Shown piece after piece: positions 23,497-31,540 of a DNA stretch of 33,337 bases; positions within the stretch are counted from its first letter, which is position 1, and every line of letters starts with the position of its first letter. Under the pieces are notes generated by a model. That model did not search any database and was not told the origin of the DNA. It worked only from the letters and a program-made list of their open reading frames with translations. The translations under genes were made by a program, and so were the position numbers. The DNA is from Verrucomicrobiota bacterium (GTDB lineage Bacteria > Verrucomicrobiota > Verrucomicrobiia > Limisphaerales > J093). The DNA is taken from contig JAKQDD010000243.1 in assembly GCA_029556615.1 (NCBI GenBank), positions 1 through 33,337 on the forward strand, written 5' to 3'.

Positions 23497-25197
23497 TCAC
23501 GTGTACTTCAGCACTTCCTCGATCGTCGAGTCGCCGTCGAAGATCGCGCGCAAGCCGTCCTCGCGCAGCGTGACCATGCCGAGCTCGACCGCCTTCTGCC
23601 GGACCACGACGGTGGGGGCGCGCTCGTTGATCAGGATGCGGATCGGATCGCTGACCGGCAGCAACTCGAAGATCCCTTTCCGGCCGCGGTAGCCGGTGTC
23701 ATTGCAGTCCTTGCAGCCCCGGCCGTAGTAGAACACCTTGTCGCCGACGTCGTGCGGCGAGAGGTTCAAGGTGGCCAGCTGGGTTTCGGTGGGCTCGAAC
23801 GGCGTCCGGCACCGCTTGCAGACGGTTCGCACGAGGCGCTGCGCCAGCACGGCCATCAGGGTCGAGGAGATCAGGAACGGTTCGACCCCCATGTCGACAA
23901 GGCGGGTGACCGCGCCCGGCGCGTCGTTGGTGTGGAGCGTGCTCAACACCAGGTGTCCGGTGAGCGAGGCCTGGATCGCGACCTGGGACGTCTCGAGATC
24001 GCGCATCTCCCCCAGCATGATGATGTCCGGGTCCTGGCGGAGAAAGGAGCGGAGCGCCTTCGAGAAGGTCATGCCCACCGCCTCATGGACCTGGACCTGC
24101 ATGATGCCCTCGATGTCGAACTCGACAGGGTCCTCGACCGTGAGCAGCTTCGAGTCGATCGCGTTCACCCGGCGCAGGCACGAGTAGAGCGTGGTGGTCT
24201 TGCCGCAGCCGGTCGGACCGGTCACCACGAAGATCCCGTTGGGCTGCAGGATCGCCTCGTTGACGTAGTCGTAGATGAACTTCGGGAACCCGAGGTTCTC
24301 GAGCTCGAGCTGGAGCGCCGATCGATCGAGCACGCGGAGCACCACCGACTCCCCGAACTGGGTCGGCAGCGTCGACACCCGAAGGTCCACCTGGCGTCCG
24401 CTGATGTTGATCGAGATGCGGCCGTCCTGGGGGAGACGGCGCTCCGAGATGTCCAGGTTGGACATGACCTTCAGACGGGAGATCACCGGCAACGCCAGAT
24501 GCTTCGGCGGCGGGGTCATCTCGTACAAGGCGCCGTCCACCCGGTACCGGATCTTGAATTCGTCCTCGAACGGCTCGAAGTGAATGTCGCTGGCCCGGTC
24601 CTGCACCGCCTGGGACAGAACGAGATTCACGAACTTGATGATGGGCGCTTCGTTCGCCAGGTCGCTCAGGTCGATCCCGCCCGCGCCGGCTTCTGCGACC
24701 TCCTTGGCGATGTCCTCGTCCGCCCCCAGTTGCTTGAGGATGTCGCTGACCCCGCCGCTGTCTTCGGGGTAGTATTTCTGGATGAACTTCTCGACCTGCC
24801 CGGGGTCGGCCACCACGAGCTGGACCTCTTTCCCGAGCGAATAACTCATTTCATCCACCACGGCGGGATTGAGCGGGTCGACCATGGCGATCCGCACGGC
24901 CGATCCGTAGACGGCCACGGGGACGCACTGGTACATCCGGGCGGTGGCGGCCGGGACCGCCTCGATCACCTCGGGCGTCATCTCCGACTCGTTCAGGATC
25001 ACCACTTCCGTCCCCAGGTACTCCGCGATCAGCTGGAGCTGGGTGTCCATGTCCATGAGCCCGTAGTCCATGAGGATGGCATGGACGGGCCGCCCGCTGC
25101 GCGTGTGTTCCGCGGTCACCTCCTCGTACTGCATGTCGTCGATCAAGCCGCGTTCGCGGATGATCGCGAGCAGCGGGTGGGAAATGGTCTCGGCCAT
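23497..25197 (-). CDS. pilB: type IV pilus/type II secretion extension ATPase, PilB/GspE family (second copy)
   Basis: This 566-residue ATPase would power pilus extension or pseudopilus assembly. It has the GspE N-terminal domain (about 5-145), then the ATPase core. Walker A is GPTGCGKTTTLYS (327-339), the atypical Walker B is IIMLGEMRDLET (392-403), and the His box is HLVLSTLHTND (415-425). Four zinc-binding cysteines (C460, C463, C495, C498 in CKRC and CKDC) are typical of GspE/PilB and absent from PilT. The Walker A cysteine in place of serine is a common variant. The gene starts 3 bases after the pilT stop with no ribosome-binding site, so its translation is probably coupled. The second PilB-like gene of the operon at 26372 is a paralogue, and which one serves which machine is not clear. 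Confidence 0.92.
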   Translation of the reverse strand: MAETISHPLLAIIRERGLIDDMQYEEVTAEHTRSGRPVHAILMDYGLMDMDTQLQLIAEYLGTEVVILNESEMTPEVIEAVPAATARMYQCVPVAVYGSAVRIAMVDPLNPAVVDEMSYSLGKEVQLVVADPGQVEKFIQKYYPEDSGGVSDILKQLGADEDIAKEVAEAGAGGIDLSDLANEAPIIKFVNLVLSQAVQDRASDIHFEPFEDEFKIRYRVDGALYEMTPPPKHLALPVISRLKVMSNLDISERRLPQDGRISINISGRQVDLRVSTLPTQFGESVVLRVLDRSALQLELENLGFPKFIYDYVNEAILQPNGIFVVTGPTGCGKTTTLYSCLRRVNAIDSKLLTVEDPVEFDIEGIMQVQVHEAVGMTFSKALRSFLRQDPDIIMLGEMRDLETSQVAIQASLTGHLVLSTLHTNDAPGAVTRLVDMGVEPFLISSTLMAVLAQRLVRTVCKRCRTPFEPTETQLATLNLSPHDVGDKVFYYGRGCKDCNDTGYRGRKGIFELLPVSDPIRILINERAPTVVVRQKAVELGMVTLREDGLRAIFDGDSTIEEVLKYT

Positions 25198-25200
25198 AGG

Positions 25201-26307
25201 TCAGTGGCGTCCTTCGATCTCGGCCAGGGTCTTGCCGGCCTCCAGCTCCTGCAGTTTTTGAAGGACGGTGACCGGATCCTGCGCCTTGGTGACCACTTCC
25301 TCCTGGGAGATCATGCCCGCTTGGTATTTCTCGAGCAGGAACGAGTCGAGCGTCACCATGCCGTGTTTCGCCCCGGTCTGGATGTCCGACTGGATCCGGA
25401 ACGTCTTATTGTCCCGGATGAGCGCAGCCACGGACGGCGTGTTGATCATGATCTCGAAGATGGCGACCCGCCCCGGCTTGTCGCAGCGCGGGAGGAGCAA
25501 CTGGGAAATCACCGCCTGCAGCACCGTCGAGAGCTGGATGCGGATCTGCTCCTGCTGCGTCACGGGAAAGGCGTTGACCATGCGATCGATGGTCTTCGCG
25601 GCGCCCGTGGTGTGCAACGTTCCGAAAACCAGGTGGCCCGTCTCGGCGGCGGTGATCGCCGCGTCCATCGTCTCGAGGTCGCGGAGCTCGCCCACCAGGA
25701 TGACGTCCGGATCCTGACGCAGGGCGCGGCGGAGCGCCTCGGCGAAGTTCGGCACATCCACGTTGACCTCGCGCTGGGTGACGACCGCCTTCTTGTGCTT
25801 GTGGTAGTACTCGATCGGATCCTCGATCGTGATGATGTGGGCGTCATCCCGCTCCTCGTTGATGATATTGATCATCGAGGCGAGCGTGGTGGTCTTGCCC
25901 GAGCCGGTGGGACCGGTGACGAGGACCAGCCCGCGCGGCTTGTAGAGCAGCTCGCGGCTCGAAGGGGGCAGGCCGATCTGTTCGAGGCTCAGCAGCTTGC
26001 TCGGGATCTGCCGGGCAACGACCCCGAAGTTGCCGCGCTCCTTGAACACGCTCACCCGGAACCGCGCCAGCTCGCCGAAGGCGAACCCGAAGTCCGCGCC
26101 GCCGCGTTCGCGGACGTGCTGGACATTCTCCTCGGACGTGATCGTCCGCATGAGTTCCTCGGTGTCCTCGGCCCGCAGCAGGGGCCCCTCGACCTTGTGG
26201 AGGATCCCGTGCAGCCGGATCACGGGCGGCACGCCCACGCGCAGGTGCAGGTCGGCGGCGCCTTCCTGCACCACCAACTGCAGCAGATCTGACATCGAAT
26301 ACGACAT
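25201..26307 (-). CDS. pilT: type IV pilus retraction ATPase
   Basis: This 368-residue PilT ATPase would retract the pilus. It starts like the family, with SDLLQLVVQEGAADLHLRVG and PPVIRLHG. Walker A is GPTGSGKTTTLASM (132-145), the Asp box is IITIEDPIEYYHKHK (158-172) and the Walker B is VILVGELRDLET. The His box LVFGTLHTTGAAKTIDRM follows. The C-terminal AIRNLIR-like element is SVAALIRDNKTFRIQS, with only the LIR part exact. Unlike PilB it has no zinc cysteines. Starts at 26307, 26295 (MSDLLQ, the form closest to family) or a GTG at 26322 are all in frame. 26307 is a compromise. It sits 64 bases after the first pilB-like gene and 3 bases before the second. Confidence 0.93.
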   Translation of the reverse strand: MSYSMSDLLQLVVQEGAADLHLRVGVPPVIRLHGILHKVEGPLLRAEDTEELMRTITSEENVQHVRERGGADFGFAFGELARFRVSVFKERGNFGVVARQIPSKLLSLEQIGLPPSSRELLYKPRGLVLVTGPTGSGKTTTLASMINIINEERDDAHIITIEDPIEYYHKHKKAVVTQREVNVDVPNFAEALRRALRQDPDVILVGELRDLETMDAAITAAETGHLVFGTLHTTGAAKTIDRMVNAFPVTQQEQIRIQLSTVLQAVISQLLLPRCDKPGRVAIFEIMINTPSVAALIRDNKTFRIQSDIQTGAKHGMVTLDSFLLEKYQAGMISQEEVVTKAQDPVTVLQKLQELEAGKTLAEIEGRH

Positions 26308-26371
26308 ACGCTCGAAGCTCACGCGGGCGGTTCCGCGCCGGCACGGCCGCCACTCCCATCCATGGTTTGAT

Positions 26372-28087
26372 CTAATCCGTGTCCATGACCGTGGCGCGGA
26401 TGACCTCGTCCGGCGTGGTCAGTCCCGCCAGCGCCTTCCGCGCCCCATCCTCACGCAGTGTCCGCATCCCGATTTCCCGCGCCCGCGCCCGAAGCACGGT
26501 CGCTGACACCTTGTCGTAGATCAGCTTCCGCACCTCGTCGTCGACCACGAAGATCTCGAAGATCCCCATTCGCCCGCGATACCCGGTCTTGTTGCAGTCG
26601 GCGCAGCCCCGGCCTTTCCGGAACGAGGCGCTGGCGATCTTCGCGGCGTCGAAATTGAGCGCGTGCAACTCCGCCTCGGTGGGGACGTAGGGCTGGGTGC
26701 ACTTCTTGCAGACCTTGCGCACCAACCGCTGGGCCATCAGGCACCGGGAGGAGGAGGCCACGAGGAACGGCTTGACCCCGATGTCGATCAAGCGGGTCAC
26801 CGCGCTCGGGGCGTCGTTCGTGTGCAGGGTCGAGAAAACCAAATGCCCGGTGAGCGACGCGTTGATGGCGATGGTGGCGGTCTCGAGGTCGCGGATTTCC
26901 CCGAGCATGATCACGTTCGGCGCCTGGCGCAGCATGGAACGGAGCGCGGCCGCGAACGTAAGCCCCACCGTCTCGTTGACGTGCACCTGGTTGATTCCGG
27001 AGAGCACGTACTCGACCGGGTCCTCGACCGTGATGATCTTGCGGTCGGGCCGGTTGATGTAATTCAACACCGCGTACAGGGTCGTGGTCTTGCCCGACCC
27101 GGTCGGGCCCGTGATCAGCAGAATCCCGTCCGGCAAGCCGATGATCCGCTCGAAGGTCTGTTGATCATCGGTCAGGAACCCGAGCTCGGCCAGCCCCAGC
27201 CGGAGGCCTTCCTTGTCCAGAATACGCATGACGATGCTCTCGCCGTGCGAGGTCGGGAGGCAGGAAACACGAAGATCGATGGTCTTGCCGACCACCTGTG
27301 CCTGGATACGACCGTCCTGCGGGATCCGCCGCTCGGCGATCGACATGTTGGACATGATCTTGAGGCGGCTGATGATCGAGGCCTGGAGCCGCTTGTGCGG
27401 GCTCTTCATCTCGTGCAGCACGCCGTCAATCCGGTACCGCACCCGAAACCGCTTCGCCATCGGCTCGAGGTGGATGTCCGATGCCCGCATCTTGAACGCG
27501 TCCACGATCAGCTGATTCACCAGCTTGATGATCGGCGCGTCGGCATCCACGGTCGCCCCGTCGTCCACCCCGCCATCGCCGCCCCCGCCCACGACACCCA
27601 CTTCGACTTCGCCCTCGGTGATGTCCTGGATCATCTTGCTCACCGAGTCGTCCCGGACGCCGTAGTACTTCGAGATCGCCGCCTCGATGTCCTCGGCCGT
27701 CGCCACCGCCGGCAGGATCGAGGTCCCCAGCGCGTGCTGGAGACCGTCGAGCGCATCCAGGTCCGACGGGTCCCCCATGGCAATCACCACCCCCGTCTCC
27801 TCCTTTCGGACCGGCACGACGTTGAAACGCTTCGCAATGTGGCGGGGCACCGCCGCAATCACATCGTCCGGAAGACGCATCTCCCCCAAATGGATGAACT
27901 CCGCCCCAAAGTGGTTGGCCTTGGCCTGCGCTACAATGGCCGCGCTCAGGATCCCCTTGGCCACCAGGGTGTCCACCACCCCTTCCCCGGTGGAGTCCGC
28001 CTCGATCCGAATGGGCTCCAACTGCTCGTTGGTCACGTAGCCCATCTCGATCAGGTTATCGAGCAGGTAGTCGTCGCGTGCCGCCAC
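26372..28087 (-). CDS. pilB: type IV pilus/type II secretion extension ATPase, PilB/GspE family (first copy)
   Basis: This 571-residue PilB/GspE-family ATPase is the first gene of the motor operon. It has an N-terminal GspE domain, then a glycine/aspartate-rich linker (about 158-184, VVGGGGDGGVDDG), then the core. Walker A is GPTGSGKTTTLYAV (327-340), followed by VIMLGEIRDLETA. In the ALRSMLRQAPNVIMLGEIRD block the usual RQDPD reads RQAPN, so two conserved aspartates are replaced. The paralogue at 23497 keeps RQDPD. The His box HLVFSTLHTND and the two CxxC pairs (CKKC, CADC) are intact. The start is a GTG at 28087, supported by GAAGGA four bases upstream. Divergence between copies suggests different partners, for example a pilus and a type II secretion-like machine. 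Confidence 0.92.
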   Translation of the reverse strand: MAARDDYLLDNLIEMGYVTNEQLEPIRIEADSTGEGVVDTLVAKGILSAAIVAQAKANHFGAEFIHLGEMRLPDDVIAAVPRHIAKRFNVVPVRKEETGVVIAMGDPSDLDALDGLQHALGTSILPAVATAEDIEAAISKYYGVRDDSVSKMIQDITEGEVEVGVVGGGGDGGVDDGATVDADAPIIKLVNQLIVDAFKMRASDIHLEPMAKRFRVRYRIDGVLHEMKSPHKRLQASIISRLKIMSNMSIAERRIPQDGRIQAQVVGKTIDLRVSCLPTSHGESIVMRILDKEGLRLGLAELGFLTDDQQTFERIIGLPDGILLITGPTGSGKTTTLYAVLNYINRPDRKIITVEDPVEYVLSGINQVHVNETVGLTFAAALRSMLRQAPNVIMLGEIRDLETATIAINASLTGHLVFSTLHTNDAPSAVTRLIDIGVKPFLVASSSRCLMAQRLVRKVCKKCTQPYVPTEAELHALNFDAAKIASASFRKGRGCADCNKTGYRGRMGIFEIFVVDDEVRKLIYDKVSATVLRARAREIGMRTLREDGARKALAGLTTPDEVIRATVMDTD

Positions 28088-28091
28088 AATT

Positions 28092-28097
28092 TCCTTC
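28092..28097 (-). promoter_or_regulatory. ribosome-binding site of the first pilB gene
   Basis: GAAGGA on the minus strand, four bases before the GTG at 28087, is the reason for choosing a GTG start. It is one of the few clear Shine-Dalgarno sequences in the window. Confidence 0.6.
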
Positions 28098-28144
28098 GCC
28101 CCTTAACGGGCGTGTTGTCCAAACTTCAGTTTTTTCGGATGCCC

Positions 28145-28173
28145 GGTATCGGGCAAAATGCCCATATTGTCAA
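28145..28173 (-). promoter_or_regulatory. candidate sigma70-type promoter of the pil motor operon
   Basis: On the minus strand a perfect TTGACA (28168-28173) is followed after 17 bases by GATACC (28145-28150), a weak -10 hexamer that matches TATAAT at three positions. It lies about 58 bases before the pilB GTG. Two small dyads overlap it: GCCCG-GTAT-CGGGC (28141-28154) covering the -10, and GGGC-AAAAT-GCCC (28151-28163) in the spacer. Both sit where a repressor or activator could act. Confidence 0.4.
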
Positions 28174-28421
28174 CTGATACCACGTGCCCCCAATCCGCGC
28201 GCAAGCGCCAGCTGGCTCGCGGGCCGCTCCCGCCCCGACCCGACCTGCCCCTTCCATTCGCCGCCAACCCTCTGCATGACACCGTATTGGACCGGACAAC
28301 CGGACCTTCGTGCCACGGCGCGGCCTTGTTGCCGCGGGCGCTGACCGCGGCGGGCGGCGGGGGAACGCGGCCCAGCCGGCGCTTGCCAAACCGAACCCGG
28401 TTCCACCAAGATGCGCCGCGC

Positions 28422-30038
28422 ATGCCGACCTCTTCCGAGAACCCGGTCTCCCCATCCGACGGCAGCCCCGGGATGTTCCGTCGCAAGTCGCTCGACCGTC
28501 TCTTGGGAGAGGCCAGGCGTCCCGAGCTGCAACTGCGGCGGACGCTGGGGCCGGTTCAGCTCACGGCGCTGGGCATTGGGGCGATTGTGGGGGCCGGGAT
28601 CTTCTCGACGGTCGGCACGGCGGCGGCCGGGGGTGGCCATCACCTGGGGGCTGGGCCCGCTCTGGCGATTTCCTTCGTTTTGGTGGCGGTGGCGTGCGGG
28701 TTTGCGGCGCTATGCTACGCGGAGTTCGCGTCGATGGTCCCCATTTCGGGTTCGGCCTACACGTACGCCTACGCGACGCTGGGCGAGCTCGTGGCGTGGA
28801 TCATCGGCTGGGACCTCATCCTCGAGTACGCGGTGGGCAACGTGGCGGTGGCGATCTCGTGGTCGGCCTATTTTCAGGAACTGCTCCGCGGCTGCGGCAT
28901 TCCGCTCCCCGAGTGGCTCGGGACGGATTATCGAAGTGCGGCTCACGCCTCGGCCCTGGTGGCTCAGGCCCAGGCGATCCGCCAGAACCTGGACAGCCTG
29001 GGATCCGCGGTGCTGCACGATGCCCGGGCGTTTGCGCTGGCGCCCCGATGGCTCGGCGTGCCGCTCATTCTCAACGTCCCCGCCGTGGGCATCGTCGCCC
29101 TGGTCACGTGGGTGCTGGTCCGCGGCATCCGGGAGAGCGCGCGGTTCAACACGACGATGGTGATTCTGAAGCTGGCGGTGGTTGCGTTCTTCCTGGGGGT
29201 GGGAGCCACGTACGTGCAACCCGAGAACTGGTCGGATTTCATGCCCAATGGCTTCAAGGGCATCACGACCGCGGCGGCCATCATCTTCTTTGCGTACATC
29301 GGTTTCGACGCGGTATCGACCGCCGCCGAGGAAGCGCGGAATCCGCAGCGGGACATGCCGATTGGGATCATCGCCAGCCTGGGGGTTTGCACGGTGCTCT
29401 ATGTGGCGGTGGCCATCGTCCTGACGGGTGTTGCGCGGTGGGACACCCTGGGAACGGCCGAGCCCCTGGCGTCGGCTTTCGCGCCGTACCATCTGAAGTG
29501 GGTGCCGGGGGTGATCGCCGCCGGGGCCCTCTTTGCGAACACGTCGGTTCTGATCGCGTTCCAGATCGGCCAGCCCCGGATCCTCTTTGCGATGGCGCGG
29601 GACGGTCTGCTGCCGTCCTGGGCGGGGCGGGTCCACCCGCGGTTTCGCACGCCGCATGTGACCACCATTCTGACCGGCGTGTTCGTCGCCTTGTTCTCCG
29701 GAATCACCAACATCAATGAAATGGTGGAGCTGACGAACATCGGCACCCTGTTCGCCTTTGTCCTCGTCGCCGTCGGCATTCTCGTCCTGCGCCGGACCGA
29801 GCCGGACCGGCCGCGCGCCTTTCGGACGCCATGGGTGCCATTCGTTCCAATCTGCGCCATCGTGAGTTGCGGCTACCTGATGACCGAACTGCCGGCGATC
29901 ACGTGGCTGCGGTTTGCCGGCTGGCTGGGGCTGGGCCTGATCGTCTATCTCGTCTACGGTCTTCGCCACAGCCGGTTGGCGGCGCCGACACCGCCGGAAG
30001 GCGCTTCCGCTGGCGGGAATCGCTCCCCCTCCTCATGA
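28422..30038 (+). CDS. APC-superfamily amino-acid permease, cationic amino-acid transporter type
   Basis: This 538-residue polytopic membrane protein has about 12 hydrophobic helices. It carries the APC signature RRTLGPVQLTALGIGAIVGAG at 39-59 in helix 1, then YAEFASMVPISGSAYTYAY (99-117), and FFAYIGFDAVSTAAEEARNP, which is the characteristic block of the cationic amino-acid transporter (CAT/YfnA-like) group. A longer hydrophilic loop of about 60 residues (GTDYRSAAHASALVAQAQAI onward) between helices 4 and 5 is unusual. The substrate is probably an amino acid imported with protons or by exchange, but specificity cannot be set from sequence. ATG 28422 is the best start, though no clear ribosome-binding site precedes it, and 28473 is an alternative. 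Its stop overlaps the next start by four bases (ATGA). Confidence 0.9.
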   Translation: MPTSSENPVSPSDGSPGMFRRKSLDRLLGEARRPELQLRRTLGPVQLTALGIGAIVGAGIFSTVGTAAAGGGHHLGAGPALAISFVLVAVACGFAALCYAEFASMVPISGSAYTYAYATLGELVAWIIGWDLILEYAVGNVAVAISWSAYFQELLRGCGIPLPEWLGTDYRSAAHASALVAQAQAIRQNLDSLGSAVLHDARAFALAPRWLGVPLILNVPAVGIVALVTWVLVRGIRESARFNTTMVILKLAVVAFFLGVGATYVQPENWSDFMPNGFKGITTAAAIIFFAYIGFDAVSTAAEEARNPQRDMPIGIIASLGVCTVLYVAVAIVLTGVARWDTLGTAEPLASAFAPYHLKWVPGVIAAGALFANTSVLIAFQIGQPRILFAMARDGLLPSWAGRVHPRFRTPHVTTILTGVFVALFSGITNINEMVELTNIGTLFAFVLVAVGILVLRRTEPDRPRAFRTPWVPFVPICAIVSCGYLMTELPAITWLRFAGWLGLGLIVYLVYGLRHSRLAAPTPPEGASAGGNRSPSS

Positions 30039-31540
30039 GATCCGTTGCCTCGCCACCGGCACCTGGCCGGCTGGTTCAGGGCCTTGGCGCTCTGGACGCC
30101 ACGATGATCGTGGCGGGGTCGATGATTGGGTCGGGTATTTTCATTGTGCCTGCCGATCTCGCGCGCCAACTGGGCGCCCCGGGGTGGGTGCTGGTGGCCT
30201 GGGCGTTGACGGCGATCCTGACGCTGGCGGCGGCGCTGAGCTATGGCGAATTGGCCGCGATGATGCCCCAGGCCGGGGGACAATATGTCTACTTGCGCGA
30301 AGCGTACGGATCGCTTTGGGGCTTTCTCTATGGTTGGACCCTCTTCCTGGTGATCCAGACAGGGACCATTGCGGCCGTTGCGGTCGCCTTTGCCAAGTTC
30401 CTCGGCGTGCTGGTGCCGGCACTGTCCGAGACCACCATTCTCGCGCAGGCCGGCCGGTTCTCGATCACCCCGACCACGCTCGTTGCCATCGGGGTGCTCA
30501 TGTTCCTGAGCGCGTCCAACGCCACGGGATTGAACACCGGAAAGTGGGTGCAGAACTCGTTCACCCTCGCCAAGATCGCCGCCTTGATCGGCCTCATCGT
30601 CCTGGGGTTGGCCTGGGGCGCGAATCGTCAGGCGCTGGACGCCAACGTGGGCAGCCTTTGGACCGCCACGTCCACCACCGTGAAGGACGCGGCCAGCGGG
30701 CAGGTGACACGGATCCCGCTGGCCGGCCTGGCGTTGCTCATGGCGCTGGGCACGGCAATGGTCGGTTCCCTCTTCTCTGCCGATGCCTGGAACAACATCA
30801 CCTTCACCGCCGGCGAAGTACGCCGGCCGCAACGCAATCTGCCCCTCAGTCTCGTCCTCGGGGTTGGCTTGGTCTGTTTGCTCTACTTTCTGGCCAACAT
30901 GGCCTTCCTCGCCACCTTGCCTCTGGCCGGTTCGCCTCTGGGGGCTTCATCCATCGAGCGCGGGATCCAGTTCGCCTCGCGCGACCGGGTCGCCACGGCC
31001 GTCGCGGAAGTCGTGTTGGGCTCGGGTGGATCCCGGGTCATGGCCATCCTGATCATGGTCTCCACCTTCGGATGTCTCAACGGCATGATCCTGGCCGGGG
31101 CGCGGGTGTACTACGCGATGGCCAGGGACCGACTGTTCTTCGCTGCCGCGGGCCGGCTCAACCGGTGCGGGGTCCCCGCGTATGGCCTGTTCATCCAGTG
31201 CGCCTGGGCCGCCCTCCTCACCGCGTCAGGCACGTATGGCGACTTGCTCGACTATGTCATCTTCGCCGTGCTCGTGTTTTACGTCCTGACCATCGGCGGC
31301 TTGTTCGTGCTCCGCCAGCGCCGACCCGACGCGCCGCGGCCTTATCGCGCCCTTGGATATCCTGTCGTCCCGGCTCTCTACATGGTCGCGGCCTCCCTGA
31401 TCGCCCTCGACCTGCTGGTGGCGGAGCGCACCCGCCAGAACACCTGGCCGGGCTTGCTCATTGTTCTGGCCGGCATACCGGTCTATTACCTGTGGCGCAG
31501 GGCCCAACCGCCGCCGCCGCCGCCGGAGACTGTTTCATGA
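30035..31540 (+). CDS. APC-superfamily amino-acid permease, second copy
   Basis: This 501-residue membrane protein has about 12 helices and belongs to the APC superfamily, nearest to the L-amino-acid exchanger/SteT-like group. The first-helix motif is DATMIVAGSMIGSGIFIVP, at about 21-39. Other family blocks are YGELAAMMPQAGGQYVYLRE, then GSLFSADAWNNITFTAGEV with RRPQRNLP, and PDAPRPYRALGYPVVPALYM near the end. It differs clearly from the upstream permease, so this is not a recent tandem copy. The ATG at 30035 overlaps the preceding stop by four bases. The proline-rich tail PPPPPETVS is followed directly by the ATGA junction with the next gene. Substrate unknown; a pairing of uniport and exchange functions is conceivable. 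Confidence 0.9.
   Translation: MRSVASPPAPGRLVQGLGALDATMIVAGSMIGSGIFIVPADLARQLGAPGWVLVAWALTAILTLAAALSYGELAAMMPQAGGQYVYLREAYGSLWGFLYGWTLFLVIQTGTIAAVAVAFAKFLGVLVPALSETTILAQAGRFSITPTTLVAIGVLMFLSASNATGLNTGKWVQNSFTLAKIAALIGLIVLGLAWGANRQALDANVGSLWTATSTTVKDAASGQVTRIPLAGLALLMALGTAMVGSLFSADAWNNITFTAGEVRRPQRNLPLSLVLGVGLVCLLYFLANMAFLATLPLAGSPLGASSIERGIQFASRDRVATAVAEVVLGSGGSRVMAILIMVSTFGCLNGMILAGARVYYAMARDRLFFAAAGRLNRCGVPAYGLFIQCAWAALLTASGTYGDLLDYVIFAVLVFYVLTIGGLFVLRQRRPDAPRPYRALGYPVVPALYMVAASLIALDLLVAERTRQNTWPGLLIVLAGIPVYYLWRRAQPPPPPPETVS

Larger units (their letters stand above)
28088..28421. other. divergent intergenic region between pilB and the permease genes
   Basis: This 334-base gap holds no gene I can support. 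Its left part (28092-28180) contains the ribosome-binding site and promoter of the pil operon. The middle has a perfect 10-base palindrome GCCAGCTGGC at 28207-28216. The rest, up to 28421, is very GC-rich and shows no defined element, so the promoter of the permease genes could not be fixed. The frame of the permease is open through this region from 28158, but the encoded residues are arginine/proline-rich and unlike the family. Confidence 0.4.

Noticed and set aside
23461..26292. Very long open frame (over 900 codons) on the plus strand across the pil genes
   Set aside because: It is antisense to pilC, the second pilB-like gene and pilT, which show full family motifs. The predicted residues are rich in arginine, histidine and aspartate, as expected from the reverse strand of GC-rich genes.
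30184..31536. Extension of the secreted-protein frame back through the second permease
   Set aside because: The frame is merely open. The residues are low-complexity and the permease in the other frame has clear family motifs.
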